Shown here: positions 53,879 to 62,739 of the stretch, in pieces
How positions within the stretch are numbered: position 1 is the stretch's first letter
Layout of the letters: each line of letters begins with the position of its first letter
Assembly: GCA_012523975.1 (NCBI GenBank)
Contig: JAAYSF010000071.1
Span: 62,001-126,000 of the forward strand
Length of the DNA stretch: 64,000 nt
Origin: Veillonellaceae bacterium
GTDB taxonomy: Bacteria; Bacillota; Negativicutes; JAAYSF01
Direction: 5' to 3'
Position numbers and translations under genes: made by a program
The notes under the pieces: model-generated
Seen by the model: the letters and a program-made list of their open reading frames with translations, nothing else
Told to the model about the DNA's origin: nothing
Databases searched by the model: none

Positions 53879-54115
53879 TTACACAACATCAAGCTTATGT
53901 TTGCACTCGCGTTGGCGGGCGTGTCTCATGATTTGGTCATCCACCAATCCCTTATCTTTAGCTAAATCTTCGATATAATTAAGGGCCTTTTCCGACCTGC
54001 CAAGTTGCAGCATCGCATGAATAACCTGCAGATGATTAATAAAATCATGACGCTGCACTCTAAGCAACCTAACCAATTCCTCGCAAACTTGACCATTTTC
54101 CGGCGTTTTATCCAT
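53879..54115 (-). CDS. Short Spo0B-like protein (alpha-hairpin only)
   Basis: The 78-residue protein contains the Spo0B phosphotransfer helix RVQRHDFINHLQVIHAMLQLG with H23 as the candidate phosphorylated residue, then a second helix (KALNYIEDLA). B. subtilis Spo0B is about 190 residues with an added ATPase-like domain; that domain is absent here and no continuation exists in another frame before obgE. The rpmA-spo0B-obg order is the same as in Bacillus, which supports the assignment. The SD (GGGGGAGG) is unusually far, about 13 bases, from the ATG. Confidence 0.82.
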   Translation of the reverse strand: MDKTPENGQVCEELVRLLRVQRHDFINHLQVIHAMLQLGRSEKALNYIEDLAKDKGLVDDQIMRHARQRECKHKLDVV

Positions 54116-54213
54116 AATAGCGATAATTCCTCCCCCGAATAAGTGAGTAGGAGTCTGTCTATTTTAAATGTATGTACTTCGCCATACTAGGAAAAGTTTC
54201 CTGTTCAGCTAGC

Positions 54214-54249
54214 AAAAATAATAATACCTGCGGCCGTGTGACCGCAGGT
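54214..54249 (-). terminator. Intrinsic terminator after rpmA
   Basis: On the minus strand ACCTGCGG pairs with CCGCAGGT across an 8-base loop, followed by ATTATTATTTTT. It suggests that rplU-prp-rpmA is its own unit and that the spo0B-like gene needs a separate promoter or readthrough. Confidence 0.8.
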
Positions 54250-54254
54250 ACTTG

Positions 54255-54545
54255 TTACATAGCTTCTTCTATAGCATATACGCTGACTTGTCTGTCTACG
54301 CGACCTTTACGTTCGAAGGACACGCGACCGGCAATTTTTGCATATAAGGTGTCGTCTTTACCGATACCAACGTTTTTGCCCGGATGGAAGTGCGTACCTC
54401 TTTGACGGACTAAAATGCTGCCGGCGGTAACAACTTCACCTGCATGGCGTTTTACGCCTAAGCGTTTGGATTCGCTGTCGCGACCGTTACGAGTACTACC
54501 CACACCTTTTTTATGAGCAAATAACTGTAAGTCAAATTTAAACAT
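54255..54545 (-). CDS. rpmA: 50S ribosomal protein L27 (with N-terminal propeptide)
   Basis: The 96-residue protein is L27 ([35 protein letters not shown]). It carries the Firmicute extension MFKFDLQLF before AHKKG, which the protease Prp removes to expose the N-terminus that reaches the peptidyl-transferase centre. The prp gene sits directly upstream. SD CAGGAGGTG is strong. Confidence 0.97.
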   Translation of the reverse strand: MFKFDLQLFAHKKGVGSTRNGRDSESKRLGVKRHAGEVVTAGSILVRQRGTHFHPGKNVGIGKDDTLYAKIAGRVSFERKGRVDRQVSVYAIEEAM

Positions 54546-54552
54546 CAGTAAT

Positions 54553-54873
54553 TCACCTCCTGTGTTCTATTATCCGAACACTCCGCGAATGTTGCTTGGC
54601 AATTTCGCTAAGCCCAAGCAGCATTGTTTCCAAAATAGCGCTAGTTAAGCTATCCGGCGATAATAATAATTCAAGTTTAAGATTACCGCTTTCAATATCC
54701 AACTCAATTTCGCGTCCTAAATATCGCTCAAGCCCTAGTATTGACGTTTGGGTTAAGGCTGATACTGCAGCACAGACAATATCCTGACCATGCGGCGCTG
54801 TATCGGCATGTCCTTTTACACTAAAGCCAACAATAGCTTGGGCCTGATTACGAAAAATATCTATCGTGATCAT
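54553..54873 (-). CDS. prp: Ribosomal-processing cysteine protease Prp
   Basis: The 106-residue protein has the Prp catalytic pair H22 (VKGHADT) and C34 ([10 protein letters not shown]), at the same positions described for the staphylococcal enzyme. It cleaves the L27 propeptide. Its ATG overlaps the rplU stop (TAATG), so translation is coupled. Confidence 0.95.
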   Translation of the reverse strand: MITIDIFRNQAQAIVGFSVKGHADTAPHGQDIVCAAVSALTQTSILGLERYLGREIELDIESGNLKLELLLSPDSLTSAILETMLLGLSEIAKQHSRSVRIIEHRR

Positions 54874-55184
54874 TAAGCCTCGATTTTCTCAATAACAACT
54901 TTGGTAAACGGTTGGCGATGGCCTTGGCGTCTACGGTAGTTGGATTTTGCCTTATATTTGAATACCAAAATCTTCTTACCTTTGCCATGCTCCAGAACTT
55001 TTGCTGTCACTTTCGCGTCAGCTATTACCGGTTTGCCAAGAATCAATTCGCTGTCTTTTACAACAGTTAACACGCGGTCAAACTCAACTGTTTCGCCTTC
55101 GTTAGTATCAAGCTTTTCGATAGTAAGTACATCGCCTTCGCTGACACGATATTGCTTTCCGCCTGTTTCGATAATTGCGTACAT
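54873..55184 (-). CDS. rplU: 50S ribosomal protein L21
   Basis: The 103-residue protein starts [18 protein letters not shown] and ends with the L21 signature [15 protein letters not shown]21 binds 23S rRNA together with L20. Strong SD AAAGGGAGG. First gene of rplU-prp-rpmA, preceded by a promoter and a leader. Confidence 0.97.
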   Translation of the reverse strand: MYAIIETGGKQYRVSEGDVLTIEKLDTNEGETVEFDRVLTVVKDSELILGKPVIADAKVTAKVLEHGKGKKILVFKYKAKSNYRRRQGHRQPFTKVVIEKIEA

Positions 55185-55189
55185 TGTTA

Positions 55190-55290
55190 CACCTCCCTTT
55201 CGATTAGACTCGCCGAATACGGTGCGCCGAAAGGCGCTTTATACAACCTCTCCGTGCGGTTCGGGAACGTAAGCACAAACGCCTACAATA
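55190..55290 (-). promoter_or_regulatory. Leader of the rplU operon (possible L21 leader RNA)
   Basis: About 100 transcribed, non-coding bases lie before rplU. They contain at least one clear hairpin (GCGCC-TTTC-GGCGC) and a possible longer pairing of AGGCG/CGCCT type. Firmicutes often have an autoregulatory L21 leader here; I cannot confirm the consensus by eye. Confidence 0.45.
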
Positions 55291-55294
55291 TAGA

Positions 55295-55323
55295 ATGTTA
55301 ACATACCGGATAATCTTTGTCAA
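55295..55323 (-). promoter_or_regulatory. Promoter of the rplU-prp-rpmA operon
   Basis: TTGACA (55318-55323), a 17-base spacer and TAACAT (55295-55300) occur on the minus strand between the rng stop and rplU. Confidence 0.75.
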
Positions 55324-55327
55324 ACGC

Positions 55328-56761
55328 TTATTGCTTATGATGCAGAATCGTAAAAACCTCAGGATGCATCGACGATACGGATTCGATCATTATGCTTCGC
55401 CCAAGCTCCTTCTGCAATGAAGCAACCTCGTCTCCCCGATTAAGGATTGCTGCAACCGTCGGATGAACCTGAACAATGGCATCGCCCTGCCAGCTTGCTT
55501 GTGAGCTAAGCTTGCGAAGGCGCCGCCTGATATTTATACTAACAGTTTCCGGGGAATGAACCCTCCCTCGCCCTTCGCAGCAAGGACAAGCGGTATATAA
55601 TATACTTTCAATGTTCTGACGCGACTTTTTACGAGTCATTTCAACAAGACCCAGCCCTGTAAGCCCAATGACATTTGTCTTTGTCCGGTCTTTCTTTAAA
55701 TGTCCTGTAAGCGTTTCAAGCACGGCTTGTTTATGTTCATCAGTATCCATATCAATAAAATCAATTATGATTATACCGCCGATATCTCTTAACCTGAGCT
55801 GCCGAGCAATTTCAGCTGCCGCCTCAAGGTTAGTGCGAAATACGGTATCTTCAAGACTGCTGTCCCCTACGTACTTGCCGGTATTAACATCAATAACTGT
55901 CAACGCTTCAGTCCGATCAATTATTATATATCCGCCACATTTGAGCCACACACACCGTTGACCTAGCTTTTCAAGTTCCTTTTCAATACCAAAGTGATCA
56001 AAAACGTCTTCTCTTCCCTCATATAAAACTGCCTTAGTCACTAATTCCGGCGAAATTGCTTTTAACAAATCACAAACCCGGCCATATGCTTCACGGTTAT
56101 CAAGAATAAGTTGATCAACATCTGCGGTTAAATGATCCCTAACGACACGAATAACCATATCGACGTCGCGATACAATAACGCCGGAGCATGCGCCCGTTT
56201 AGCTCTGGCTGCCAGAGAGTGCCATAGATTATAGAGATAGTCGGCATCCTTTTTTAAATCAGCCTCATCTTTGCTTTGGGCTACTGTTCGAATTATAAGC
56301 CCTGTACCCTCTGCTTTTATTTTACCAGCCAATGTCTTTAACCTTTCCCGTTCGCTGTCTTGGTCAATGCGGCGGGAAATGCCGATATAATCCACTGTCG
56401 GCATGAGGACTATATAGCGCCCAGGCACAGTAATATTGGTTGTTGCTCTCGGCCCTTTGGTGCCAATAGGCTCCTTTACAATTTGAACAATTATGTCTTG
56501 TCCAACAGTAAGGTTTCCGCTTCCGCTCATAGTCTGAGGCGAGATATCACCGGTGTATAAAAAGGCATTTTTATCACAGCCGATATCTATAAATGCTGCC
56601 TGCATACCCGGTAGAATATTTTTTATTTTCCCTTTATAAATATTTCCAACAATATGCGCATTATCTGTTCGTTCTATAGCCACTTCCGAAAGCTCGCTGT
56701 CTTCGAGAAGCGCCATCCGAGTTTCCTCCGGCATAACGTTGACAATTATTTTCTTGGCCAT
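55328..56761 (-). CDS. rng: Ribonuclease E/G family protein
   Basis: The 477-residue protein has an S1 domain (VGNIYKGKIKNILPGMQAAFIDIG in parts), the RNase E/G catalytic domain (DRTEALTVIDVNTGKYVG with the Asp pair for Mg2+, GGIIIIDFIDMD, GLVEMTRKKSRQ) and the zinc-link motif CPCC. The length fits RNase G, without the long E-type scaffold tail. It cuts rRNA precursors and mRNA. ATG at 56761 follows AAGGGGG. Confidence 0.95.
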   Translation of the reverse strand: MAKKIIVNVMPEETRMALLEDSELSEVAIERTDNAHIVGNIYKGKIKNILPGMQAAFIDIGCDKNAFLYTGDISPQTMSGSGNLTVGQDIIVQIVKEPIGTKGPRATTNITVPGRYIVLMPTVDYIGISRRIDQDSERERLKTLAGKIKAEGTGLIIRTVAQSKDEADLKKDADYLYNLWHSLAARAKRAHAPALLYRDVDMVIRVVRDHLTADVDQLILDNREAYGRVCDLLKAISPELVTKAVLYEGREDVFDHFGIEKELEKLGQRCVWLKCGGYIIIDRTEALTVIDVNTGKYVGDSSLEDTVFRTNLEAAAEIARQLRLRDIGGIIIIDFIDMDTDEHKQAVLETLTGHLKKDRTKTNVIGLTGLGLVEMTRKKSRQNIESILYTACPCCEGRGRVHSPETVSINIRRRLRKLSSQASWQGDAIVQVHPTVAAILNRGDEVASLQKELGRSIMIESVSSMHPEVFTILHHKQ

Positions 56762-56797
56762 CGTAATCCCCCTTGCCAATGCCGCCCCCTTTTATTA

Positions 56798-57493
56798 TCA
56801 AAGGTCAAGCGGCGACAACTGTATGCCTTTGTCAATAATATACAGTCCCAGTCGGTTAATTGAAATGCTGTCTTTTTCAATCGGCAGTCCAAACGACACT
56901 GCTAAGGTTTCAATAACTTCACTGGGCTTAATTGTTCCTTTTGGCGTAATGATACAAGCAAAATTTATTATAAGCTTATTCTCTTCTACGCTCGCTTCTA
57001 CTCGCTTAACAAACTCTTTAACACTAATCTCGCGTTTGCCTTTCGGTGATTGGCGGGTAAAGTGCACCTCCTGAGCATTATTAAAATTACTCAGACTGGC
57101 ATCAATTGCCGCTTTGTCGGCTTTGGACGAAATTGAGGCAATTACACTATATTTAGCTAAATTAACACTTGCCATCAAGGCTGGGCTTGTGGCGGGAATA
57201 TATTTGGCTCGTTTCAAATGGACACCCGGCGGCAGTTTAGCGCCGAGTTGGCTTATAACATCATTTACCGCTACTTCCCGTTTAAGCTCGATATCTACAT
57301 ATTCAGCATCACTCGCTACCCCTACACCCAGCGCCGAGGCAAAGGCGATTTTCATATGCGGGTTAAAACCTTCGGAATAGGCTGCCGGCAAATTTGCCCG
57401 CCGAACAGCACGTTCAATTGCCCTGGCATAATCGAGATGGGCTATAAACCGTATTTCATTGCCCTTAGTAATTTCCATCCGTAATTTAGCCAT
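56798..57493 (-). CDS. TIGR03936 family radical-SAM-associated protein (DUF2344)
   Basis: The roughly 231-residue protein shows the family start (LRMEITKGNEIRFIAHLDY), RAVRRANLPAAYSEGFNPHMK and GVASDAEYVDIEL. It is nearly always found beside a B12-binding radical SAM protein, whose gene overlaps its start here by eight bases. The function is not established; a shared role in a modification reaction is the usual guess. The ATG at 57493 has better spacing from GGGGGA than the one three codons upstream. Confidence 0.9.
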   Translation of the reverse strand: MAKLRMEITKGNEIRFIAHLDYARAIERAVRRANLPAAYSEGFNPHMKIAFASALGVGVASDAEYVDIELKREVAVNDVISQLGAKLPPGVHLKRAKYIPATSPALMASVNLAKYSVIASISSKADKAAIDASLSNFNNAQEVHFTRQSPKGKREISVKEFVKRVEASVEENKLIINFACIITPKGTIKPSEVIETLAVSFGLPIEKDSISINRLGLYIIDKGIQLSPLDL

Positions 57494-59345
57494 TCGTTTC
57501 ATTCCCCCAATCGAGAACCTCTACTCCGAGTCCCGGACAAACACCGCAGGCACTGCAGGCATCACGACGGCAATCAATGGTATAGGCTTCAGATACCGCA
57601 TTTTGATATTCACGGATCAAAAACTTTTTATCCACACCGCAGGAAATATGTTCCCAGGGCATATGCTCGTTTTGATGTCTTTCTCTGTTAGCATAAAACG
57701 CCGGATCTAATCCAACTGCCTTGAAGGCCTCCATCCAGACATCAAACTTAAAATGTTCAGACCAACCGTCAAACTTTGCACCGTTCTGCCAGGCCTTGAT
57801 CAGCACTTTGGACAAACGACGGTCGCCGCGCGAGAATACACCTTCCAATAAACTTGTTCTGGAATCATGATAGTTGAACGATATGCTCCTATCACGCAAT
57901 TTTTCTTTTAAAAGTCTTTGTTTACGCTCAATCTCAGCTATGGAGCTTTGTCCAAACCATTGGAATGAGGTATGAGCCTTAGGCACAAACGAAGATACAC
58001 TGACCGTCACCTTGGCGCCGCGGCGGCCTTTAACCTCTTTATAAATATCGAGAACACGATGAGCAAGCTTAGCAATTCCCTCAACGTCTTCATCCGTCTC
58101 AGTAGGTAGTCCAATCATAAAATAGAGCTTAACTGTTGACCATCCAGCCTTAAAGGCAGCGCTTACTGCCATTTCCAAATCTTCTTCAGTTACGCCTTTA
58201 TTAATGACATCACGCATACGCTGGGTGCCCGCCTCCGGCGCAAATGTTAGACCGCTTTTTCTCACTTTTTGTACTTCATGCGCCAATTCTACAGAAAAAC
58301 TGTCAATTCGCAGCGAAGGCAGCGAAACACTAACCCCTTGGCCCTTGAATCTCGCCAAAAGTGCTCTAACGATTTCATGTAAGTGCGAATAATCGGCAGA
58401 ACTCAGCGAAGTCAATGAAATTTCATTATAACCGGTATTATCAATAAGCTGCTGAGCCAATTCAACCAACTTTTCCGGCCGTCTTTCCCGTACAGGCCGA
58501 TAAATTACCCCGGCCTGACAGAACCGGCAGCCGCGCGTACAACCGCGAAATAGTTCAAGCATAATACGGTCATGAACAATGTCAAGAAATGGCACAACCG
58601 GCTTGGTTACAAATTCTACCTCATTGAGATCCTTTACCACCCTTTTGGTTACAGTCGGGCGAACCTCGGCACAGTTAGGCGTTACCCTAGCAATTGTCCC
58701 GTCATCGTTATAAGCTACATCATATAGGCTTGGAACATAAATCCCGCTGATTTTAGCCATTTCTTTTAGTAAGGCGGCTCGACCGCCAGGTTTGCCGGCT
58801 TTTTTCCATTTACCGCAGGCTTCAACAACCTCCTCAATTACCTCTTCACCTTCGCCGATAACAAACAAATCAAAGAAATCAGCAACCGGTTCCGGATTGA
58901 AAACCGATGGTCCGCCTGCTATGACAAGCGGGCATTCGTCTGTACGCTCTGCCGCCAGCAGCGGTATACCAGCTAGGTCAAGCATATTAAGAACATTAGT
59001 GTAAATCATCTCATACTGCAGTGAGAACCCAAAGATGTCAAACTCGCTAATTGGCTTAAAACTCTCTAAGCTGAATAAAGGAATTTTTCCGGCCCGCATT
59101 TCGGCTTCCATATCTACCCATGGGGCATACACCCGTTCCGCCGCTGTATCAGTCCGGTTATTCAATATTTGGTACAAAATTTTCAAACCGAGATTAGACA
59201 TTCCAACTTCATAAACATCTGGCAACGCCAGTGCTACAGTAACATCGACCAGAGCATGGTCTTTCTTTATACTATTAACCTCATTGCCTGTGTAACGCGC
59301 CGGTTTCAATACGCGGCTCAAAACACCATTATCTAAAACAACCAT
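57486..59345 (-). CDS. TIGR03960 family B12-binding-domain radical SAM protein
   Basis: The 619-residue protein has an N-terminal B12-binding-like fold (PDVYEVGMSNLGLKILYQIL, VIAGGPSVFNPEPVADFFD), a radical SAM domain with CTRGCRFCQAGVIYRPVRER (C-x3-C-x2-C), and a C-terminal part with paired cysteines (CRRDACSACGVCPG). Its substrate is unknown. The usual partner TIGR03936 follows directly. ATG at 59345 is after GGAGG. Confidence 0.93.
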   Translation of the reverse strand: MVVLDNGVLSRVLKPARYTGNEVNSIKKDHALVDVTVALALPDVYEVGMSNLGLKILYQILNNRTDTAAERVYAPWVDMEAEMRAGKIPLFSLESFKPISEFDIFGFSLQYEMIYTNVLNMLDLAGIPLLAAERTDECPLVIAGGPSVFNPEPVADFFDLFVIGEGEEVIEEVVEACGKWKKAGKPGGRAALLKEMAKISGIYVPSLYDVAYNDDGTIARVTPNCAEVRPTVTKRVVKDLNEVEFVTKPVVPFLDIVHDRIMLELFRGCTRGCRFCQAGVIYRPVRERRPEKLVELAQQLIDNTGYNEISLTSLSSADYSHLHEIVRALLARFKGQGVSVSLPSLRIDSFSVELAHEVQKVRKSGLTFAPEAGTQRMRDVINKGVTEEDLEMAVSAAFKAGWSTVKLYFMIGLPTETDEDVEGIAKLAHRVLDIYKEVKGRRGAKVTVSVSSFVPKAHTSFQWFGQSSIAEIERKQRLLKEKLRDRSISFNYHDSRTSLLEGVFSRGDRRLSKVLIKAWQNGAKFDGWSEHFKFDVWMEAFKAVGLDPAFYANRERHQNEHMPWEHISCGVDKKFLIREYQNAVSEAYTIDCRRDACSACGVCPGLGVEVLDWGNETNG

Positions 59346-59459
59346 CTTTACCTCCATCTATTGCTGAGAATGTATGTACATATTGTTCCCATTGTCATCC
59401 AAAAAATAGTCAGTATACCCTACCTTAGGTTCTACGTTATAAAAAAATACTCCTGCAAA

Positions 59460-60332
59460 TCAAAGAAACTCGCCAATTTTAGCATAAAGTCCATGATATG
59501 GCAAGCCCTCCCACACCTCGGTCTCAGTTAATGTACCGCATAAGCGGAAATTTTTATCCACAATCAGTACTATATGATAATAGTCTGGCCCGAATAAATT
59601 GATAATATCGCGAGCCTGCGCTGCTTCCAGGGTAGTGTAGTGTTTTGCCGGCATAACTCCTTTAGTTGTAAGCTCAGCTTTCTTTTGGGAAAGTACTCTC
59701 ATCTGCCTAAATCCCGCTACTTGGAGTTCAGTCTTGGCCGATACGTATAAAAATACCGCGGCAACAAGAAAAGTCAGATTTATAGTTCCGGACTGCAAGT
59801 AATCATAAACAAATGCACCTGACAATAAAAATGCCGTTATTTTACTAATTGATGCCGCGATGAGTGTTGCGCGGCCATAATCACGATACTGTGCCAACCA
59901 AGCACGTAAAATCCGGCCGCCGTCCAGAGGTAAGCCCGGAATTAAGTTAAAAGCCGCCAGCATTAAATTCACCTGATAAAAAAAGCTGAACTCAGCAGAC
60001 CAAGCTGGCAGCATCTCGATTCCAATATACATAAAAGCCGCCAAGACCAAACTTATTATTGGCCCGGCGGCTGCTATAAGCATTTCCCGCGATGAACCGG
60101 CCTCCCCCAAACGATCTATGCGCGCAACCCCACCAAACGGCAAGAGCTCAATTTCGCGCACTTTAAATCCTAGAGCCAACGCTGCCAGCGCGTGCGCAAA
60201 CTCGTGCAGCAAAACCGCACCGAATACCGCTAAAGCCTTTGCTGCCAGGCCGGAAAATGCAAATAAACCAATTAATACTAAGAACCAGTTATTAAGAACT
60301 ATTTGAATACCGCCAATTTTCCCTGCCCGCAA
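59460..60332 (-). CDS. spoIVFB: M50 site-2 protease, SpoIVFB-like
   Basis: The product is about 290 residues, close to B. subtilis SpoIVFB. It is a polytopic protein with HEFAH (zinc-binding HExxH) in AVLLHEFAHALAAL, NLIPGLPLDGGRILRAWL with the third zinc ligand Asp, and a C-terminal CBS-like domain (about 215-285). SpoIVFB cleaves pro-sigma-K in the mother cell. The TTG at 60332 gives an N-terminus LRAGKIGGIQIV like SpoIVFB and starts four bases after the upstream gene's stop. The longer frame overlaps that gene. The neighbour is a SpoIVFA-like protein, as in Bacillus. Confidence 0.88.
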   Translation of the reverse strand: MRAGKIGGIQIVLNNWFLVLIGLFAFSGLAAKALAVFGAVLLHEFAHALAALALGFKVREIELLPFGGVARIDRLGEAGSSREMLIAAAGPIISLVLAAFMYIGIEMLPAWSAEFSFFYQVNLMLAAFNLIPGLPLDGGRILRAWLAQYRDYGRATLIAASISKITAFLLSGAFVYDYLQSGTINLTFLVAAVFLYVSAKTELQVAGFRQMRVLSQKKAELTTKGVMPAKHYTTLEAAQARDIINLFGPDYYHIVLIVDKNFRLCGTLTETEVWEGLPYHGLYAKIGEFL

Positions 60333-60336
60333 CCTA

Positions 60337-61062
60337 TCACTTCCTCTCCCCGCTTGGAAGGTCACCTTTAAGCCTTGTTGCAGGATCAACTGGTTTACCG
60401 TTTTCACGAACCTCAAAATACAGCAGCGGTACTTTAGTCATTCCTGATTTACCAACCTTAGCAATTACCTGGCCCTGACTTACTGCTTCACCTTCCTTAA
60501 CTAACACTTCGCCTAAATGCCCGTAAACTGTGGAAACTTCCTGACTATGCTCGACGATGACTACTTTGCCATGTTTTGCGCTGTCAGTTATGGCGACAAC
60601 TTTACCCGGAGCACTGGCCTGGACATTTGTACCAATAGGAGCCTCAAAATCAACGCCTTCGTGCATCATCTCCTGTTTTAGAATAGGATGTGTCTGCCAC
60701 CCAAAATCCGCCGCTATTTTGCCGTCAACAGGCCTTGTCATATACATAAGCGGGTCAGCAGGCTTTGAAACCGTTGTTTGTACTTTTTTAAACATGGCTA
60801 AATCCAGATCTGGCGGTACATATTTACTTACTTTGTCGGCAAGATAGCTCCAGTCGGTCTCAGTATTTAATGCGTAATGTACGCCGGAATCCACAATTGT
60901 CCCAACAGCGGTCCCGGATATATGAGCGCCGTAAACCAATAAGAAAATAACAATCGCTGCTAAGGTACGTTTCAACCAGCCTAAGTCCGGACCTTCATCA
61001 TGGTAGGCCCAGCTATCTCGGCTGTCACTGCGATTACGCCACCTATTCCACAATTTTGCCAC
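60337..61062 (-). CDS. spoIVFA: M23-domain membrane protein, SpoIVFA-like
   Basis: The roughly 241-residue protein has one membrane span (LAAIVIFLLVYGAHISGTAVG) and a C-terminal M23/LytM domain outside (ADFGWQTHP, HEGVDFEAPIG, VYGHLGEV). The final catalytic motif HxH of active M23 peptidases (HLHFE) reads LLYFE, so both His are lost and the domain is probably non-catalytic, as expected for SpoIVFA. SpoIVFA anchors and inhibits SpoIVFB. Start candidates are GTG 61071, ATG 61068 and GTG 61062; the last has the best SD spacing. Confidence 0.82.
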   Translation of the reverse strand: MAKLWNRWRNRSDSRDSWAYHDEGPDLGWLKRTLAAIVIFLLVYGAHISGTAVGTIVDSGVHYALNTETDWSYLADKVSKYVPPDLDLAMFKKVQTTVSKPADPLMYMTRPVDGKIAADFGWQTHPILKQEMMHEGVDFEAPIGTNVQASAPGKVVAITDSAKHGKVVIVEHSQEVSTVYGHLGEVLVKEGEAVSQGQVIAKVGKSGMTKVPLLYFEVRENGKPVDPATRLKGDLPSGERK

Positions 61063-61144
61063 TATCATCACCCCGCATAGTACAGCTCCCTATAGCAATG
61101 TATATGACAGCAGGCCGATTTTATAACCAGGATAACAAGACAAT

Positions 61145-61172
61145 TAGAAAAGACTTGGCCTAAACCAAGTCT
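61145..61172 (-). terminator. Terminator after rodA
   Basis: On the minus strand AGACTTGG pairs with CCAAGTCT across a 6-base loop, followed by TTTCTAATT, 13 bases after the rodA stop. Confidence 0.7.
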
Positions 61173-61184
61173 CCGTGCTAGCCG

Positions 61185-62291
61185 TTAAAACATTATTTTC
61201 TGTCGTCGCATGTAAATATTAAGCAAGATTCCGATACAGATTAGATTAGTAGTAAGCGAACTTACGCCATAACTCATAAATGGTAATGGAATCCCAGTAA
61301 CAGGCATAATTCCGGCATTCATGCCTACGTTTACCAGTACGTGGAAAGTCAGCATCGAGGTAATACCTGTTGCGAGCAGCGTGCCGAAATTATCGCGGGC
61401 CGCCCCCGCTATCTTTACACCACGATATAAGAGAATCAGGTACAGTAGAAGCACAAACGCCGCGCCGATAAATCCTAATTCTTCGCCAATAACAGCGAAA
61501 ATAAAGTCTGTGTGATTCTCAGGCAAGAAATTAAGTTGGCTCTGCGTACCGCTGAATAAACCTTTGCCAAATATCATCCCTGAGCCTATGGCAATTTTCG
61601 ATTGAATTATGTGGTATCCGGAACCTAACGGATCGATGTTGGGATCAAGAAAAACTGTCAGACGTTTTTTTTGATAGTCCTTGAGAAAATGCCAGAAGAT
61701 TGGCATTAAGGCAATTCCGGCACCAAGTATGCTCATTAATACCCTTGTGTTTATTCCTGCCACAAAAACCATCCCGAACAAAATTGCCATAAACACCAAC
61801 GCTGTGCCCAGATCAGGCTGCTTCAAAACAAGCAGAAAGGGTATCCCGACATAAATAAATATAGGAATGACATCTTTTATAGTATTTAACTTGCCAGTCT
61901 GTTTATCAAGCATTTTAGCGATCGAAATAATCATAATTATTTTAGAAAACTCGGACGGCTGCAGACTAATCGGACCGATTTGAATCCAACGCTGTGCGCC
62001 TAATGCCGATTGTCCGATAAACATAACGGCTAACAGCATGATGAGATTAATGACATATAAAGCATTAGCATATCGGCCTAACGATTTGTAATCAAAATGT
62101 AGCATGATAAAAATTATGATAAAACTGATTAGCGCAAAAAGTCCTTGGCGCTGCACATACCAATAACGATCTTCACTGGGGTTATTAATGTGGGTGGCAC
62201 TGCCGATTATTATTAAACTAACAGCTATTAGCATACACGTGACGATAATAGTGATGAAATCCAAATTTCGCAATAACCGCTGGTTGAGCAT
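61185..62291 (-). CDS. rodA: SEDS-family peptidoglycan polymerase RodA
   Basis: The 368-residue membrane protein has about ten spans and SEDS motifs: LGAQRWIQIGPISLQPSEFSK in parts, KQPDLGTALVF, LPENHTDFIFAVIGEELGF and GIPLPFMSYG. SEDS proteins polymerise glycan strands from lipid II. Closeness to minCDE favours RodA (elongation) over FtsW or SpoVE. AAGGTAAG precedes the ATG. Confidence 0.9.
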   Translation of the reverse strand: MLNQRLLRNLDFITIIVTCMLIAVSLIIIGSATHINNPSEDRYWYVQRQGLFALISFIIIFIMLHFDYKSLGRYANALYVINLIMLLAVMFIGQSALGAQRWIQIGPISLQPSEFSKIIMIISIAKMLDKQTGKLNTIKDVIPIFIYVGIPFLLVLKQPDLGTALVFMAILFGMVFVAGINTRVLMSILGAGIALMPIFWHFLKDYQKKRLTVFLDPNIDPLGSGYHIIQSKIAIGSGMIFGKGLFSGTQSQLNFLPENHTDFIFAVIGEELGFIGAAFVLLLYLILLYRGVKIAGAARDNFGTLLATGITSMLTFHVLVNVGMNAGIMPVTGIPLPFMSYGVSSLTTNLICIGILLNIYMRRQKIMF

Positions 62292-62396
62292 CTTTACACT
62301 TACCTTCCATAAAATTCAGCCTTAAATTACATTTATTAATTATAATAGTATTTCCGTATTGCGTCCAGTACTAGGGGCATTATACAATTTACTCCA

Positions 62397-62431
62397 TTGT
62401 AAAAAAAGACACAGAAAAAAATTCTGTGTCT
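62397..62431 (-). terminator. Terminator of the min operon
   Basis: On the minus strand AGACACAGAA pairs with TTCTGTGTCT and is followed by TTTTTTT, 15 bases after the minE stop. Confidence 0.88.
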
Positions 62432-62445
62432 GAAAACTTGTAAAA

Positions 62446-62724
62446 TTATTCTTGAATATAAACACCGCGTTTCATGCGATTTACAGGAATATTAGCAACT
62501 AACGCAACGGACGTTTTTGTATTTGTAAGGTTAACTTCCATATCCTTCTCATTTATATCCATGTAGTTGGATATTACCTTAATCATATCATCCTTTAAAC
62601 CTTCCATAAACTGCGGCGACACATTAACACGATCATGCACAAGCACCAAACGCAGCCGTTCTTTGGCGATGTCCTTTGAGCTTGACGATTCCCTGCCGAA
62701 TAACTTTTGAATAAGCTCAAACAT
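62446..62724 (-). CDS. minE: Cell division topological specificity factor MinE
   Basis: The 92-residue protein starts MFELIQKLFGRE (membrane-targeting helix), followed by AKERLRLVLVHDRVNVSPQFME, the MinD-binding region, and ends in the topological domain. MinE drives pole-to-pole oscillation of MinCD. Two ATGs exist (62730, 62724); the second has better spacing from GGAGGA. Confidence 0.95.
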   Translation of the reverse strand: MFELIQKLFGRESSSSKDIAKERLRLVLVHDRVNVSPQFMEGLKDDMIKVISNYMDINEKDMEVNLTNTKTSVALVANIPVNRMKRGVYIQE

Positions 62725-62739
62725 CAACATTCCTCCTCT

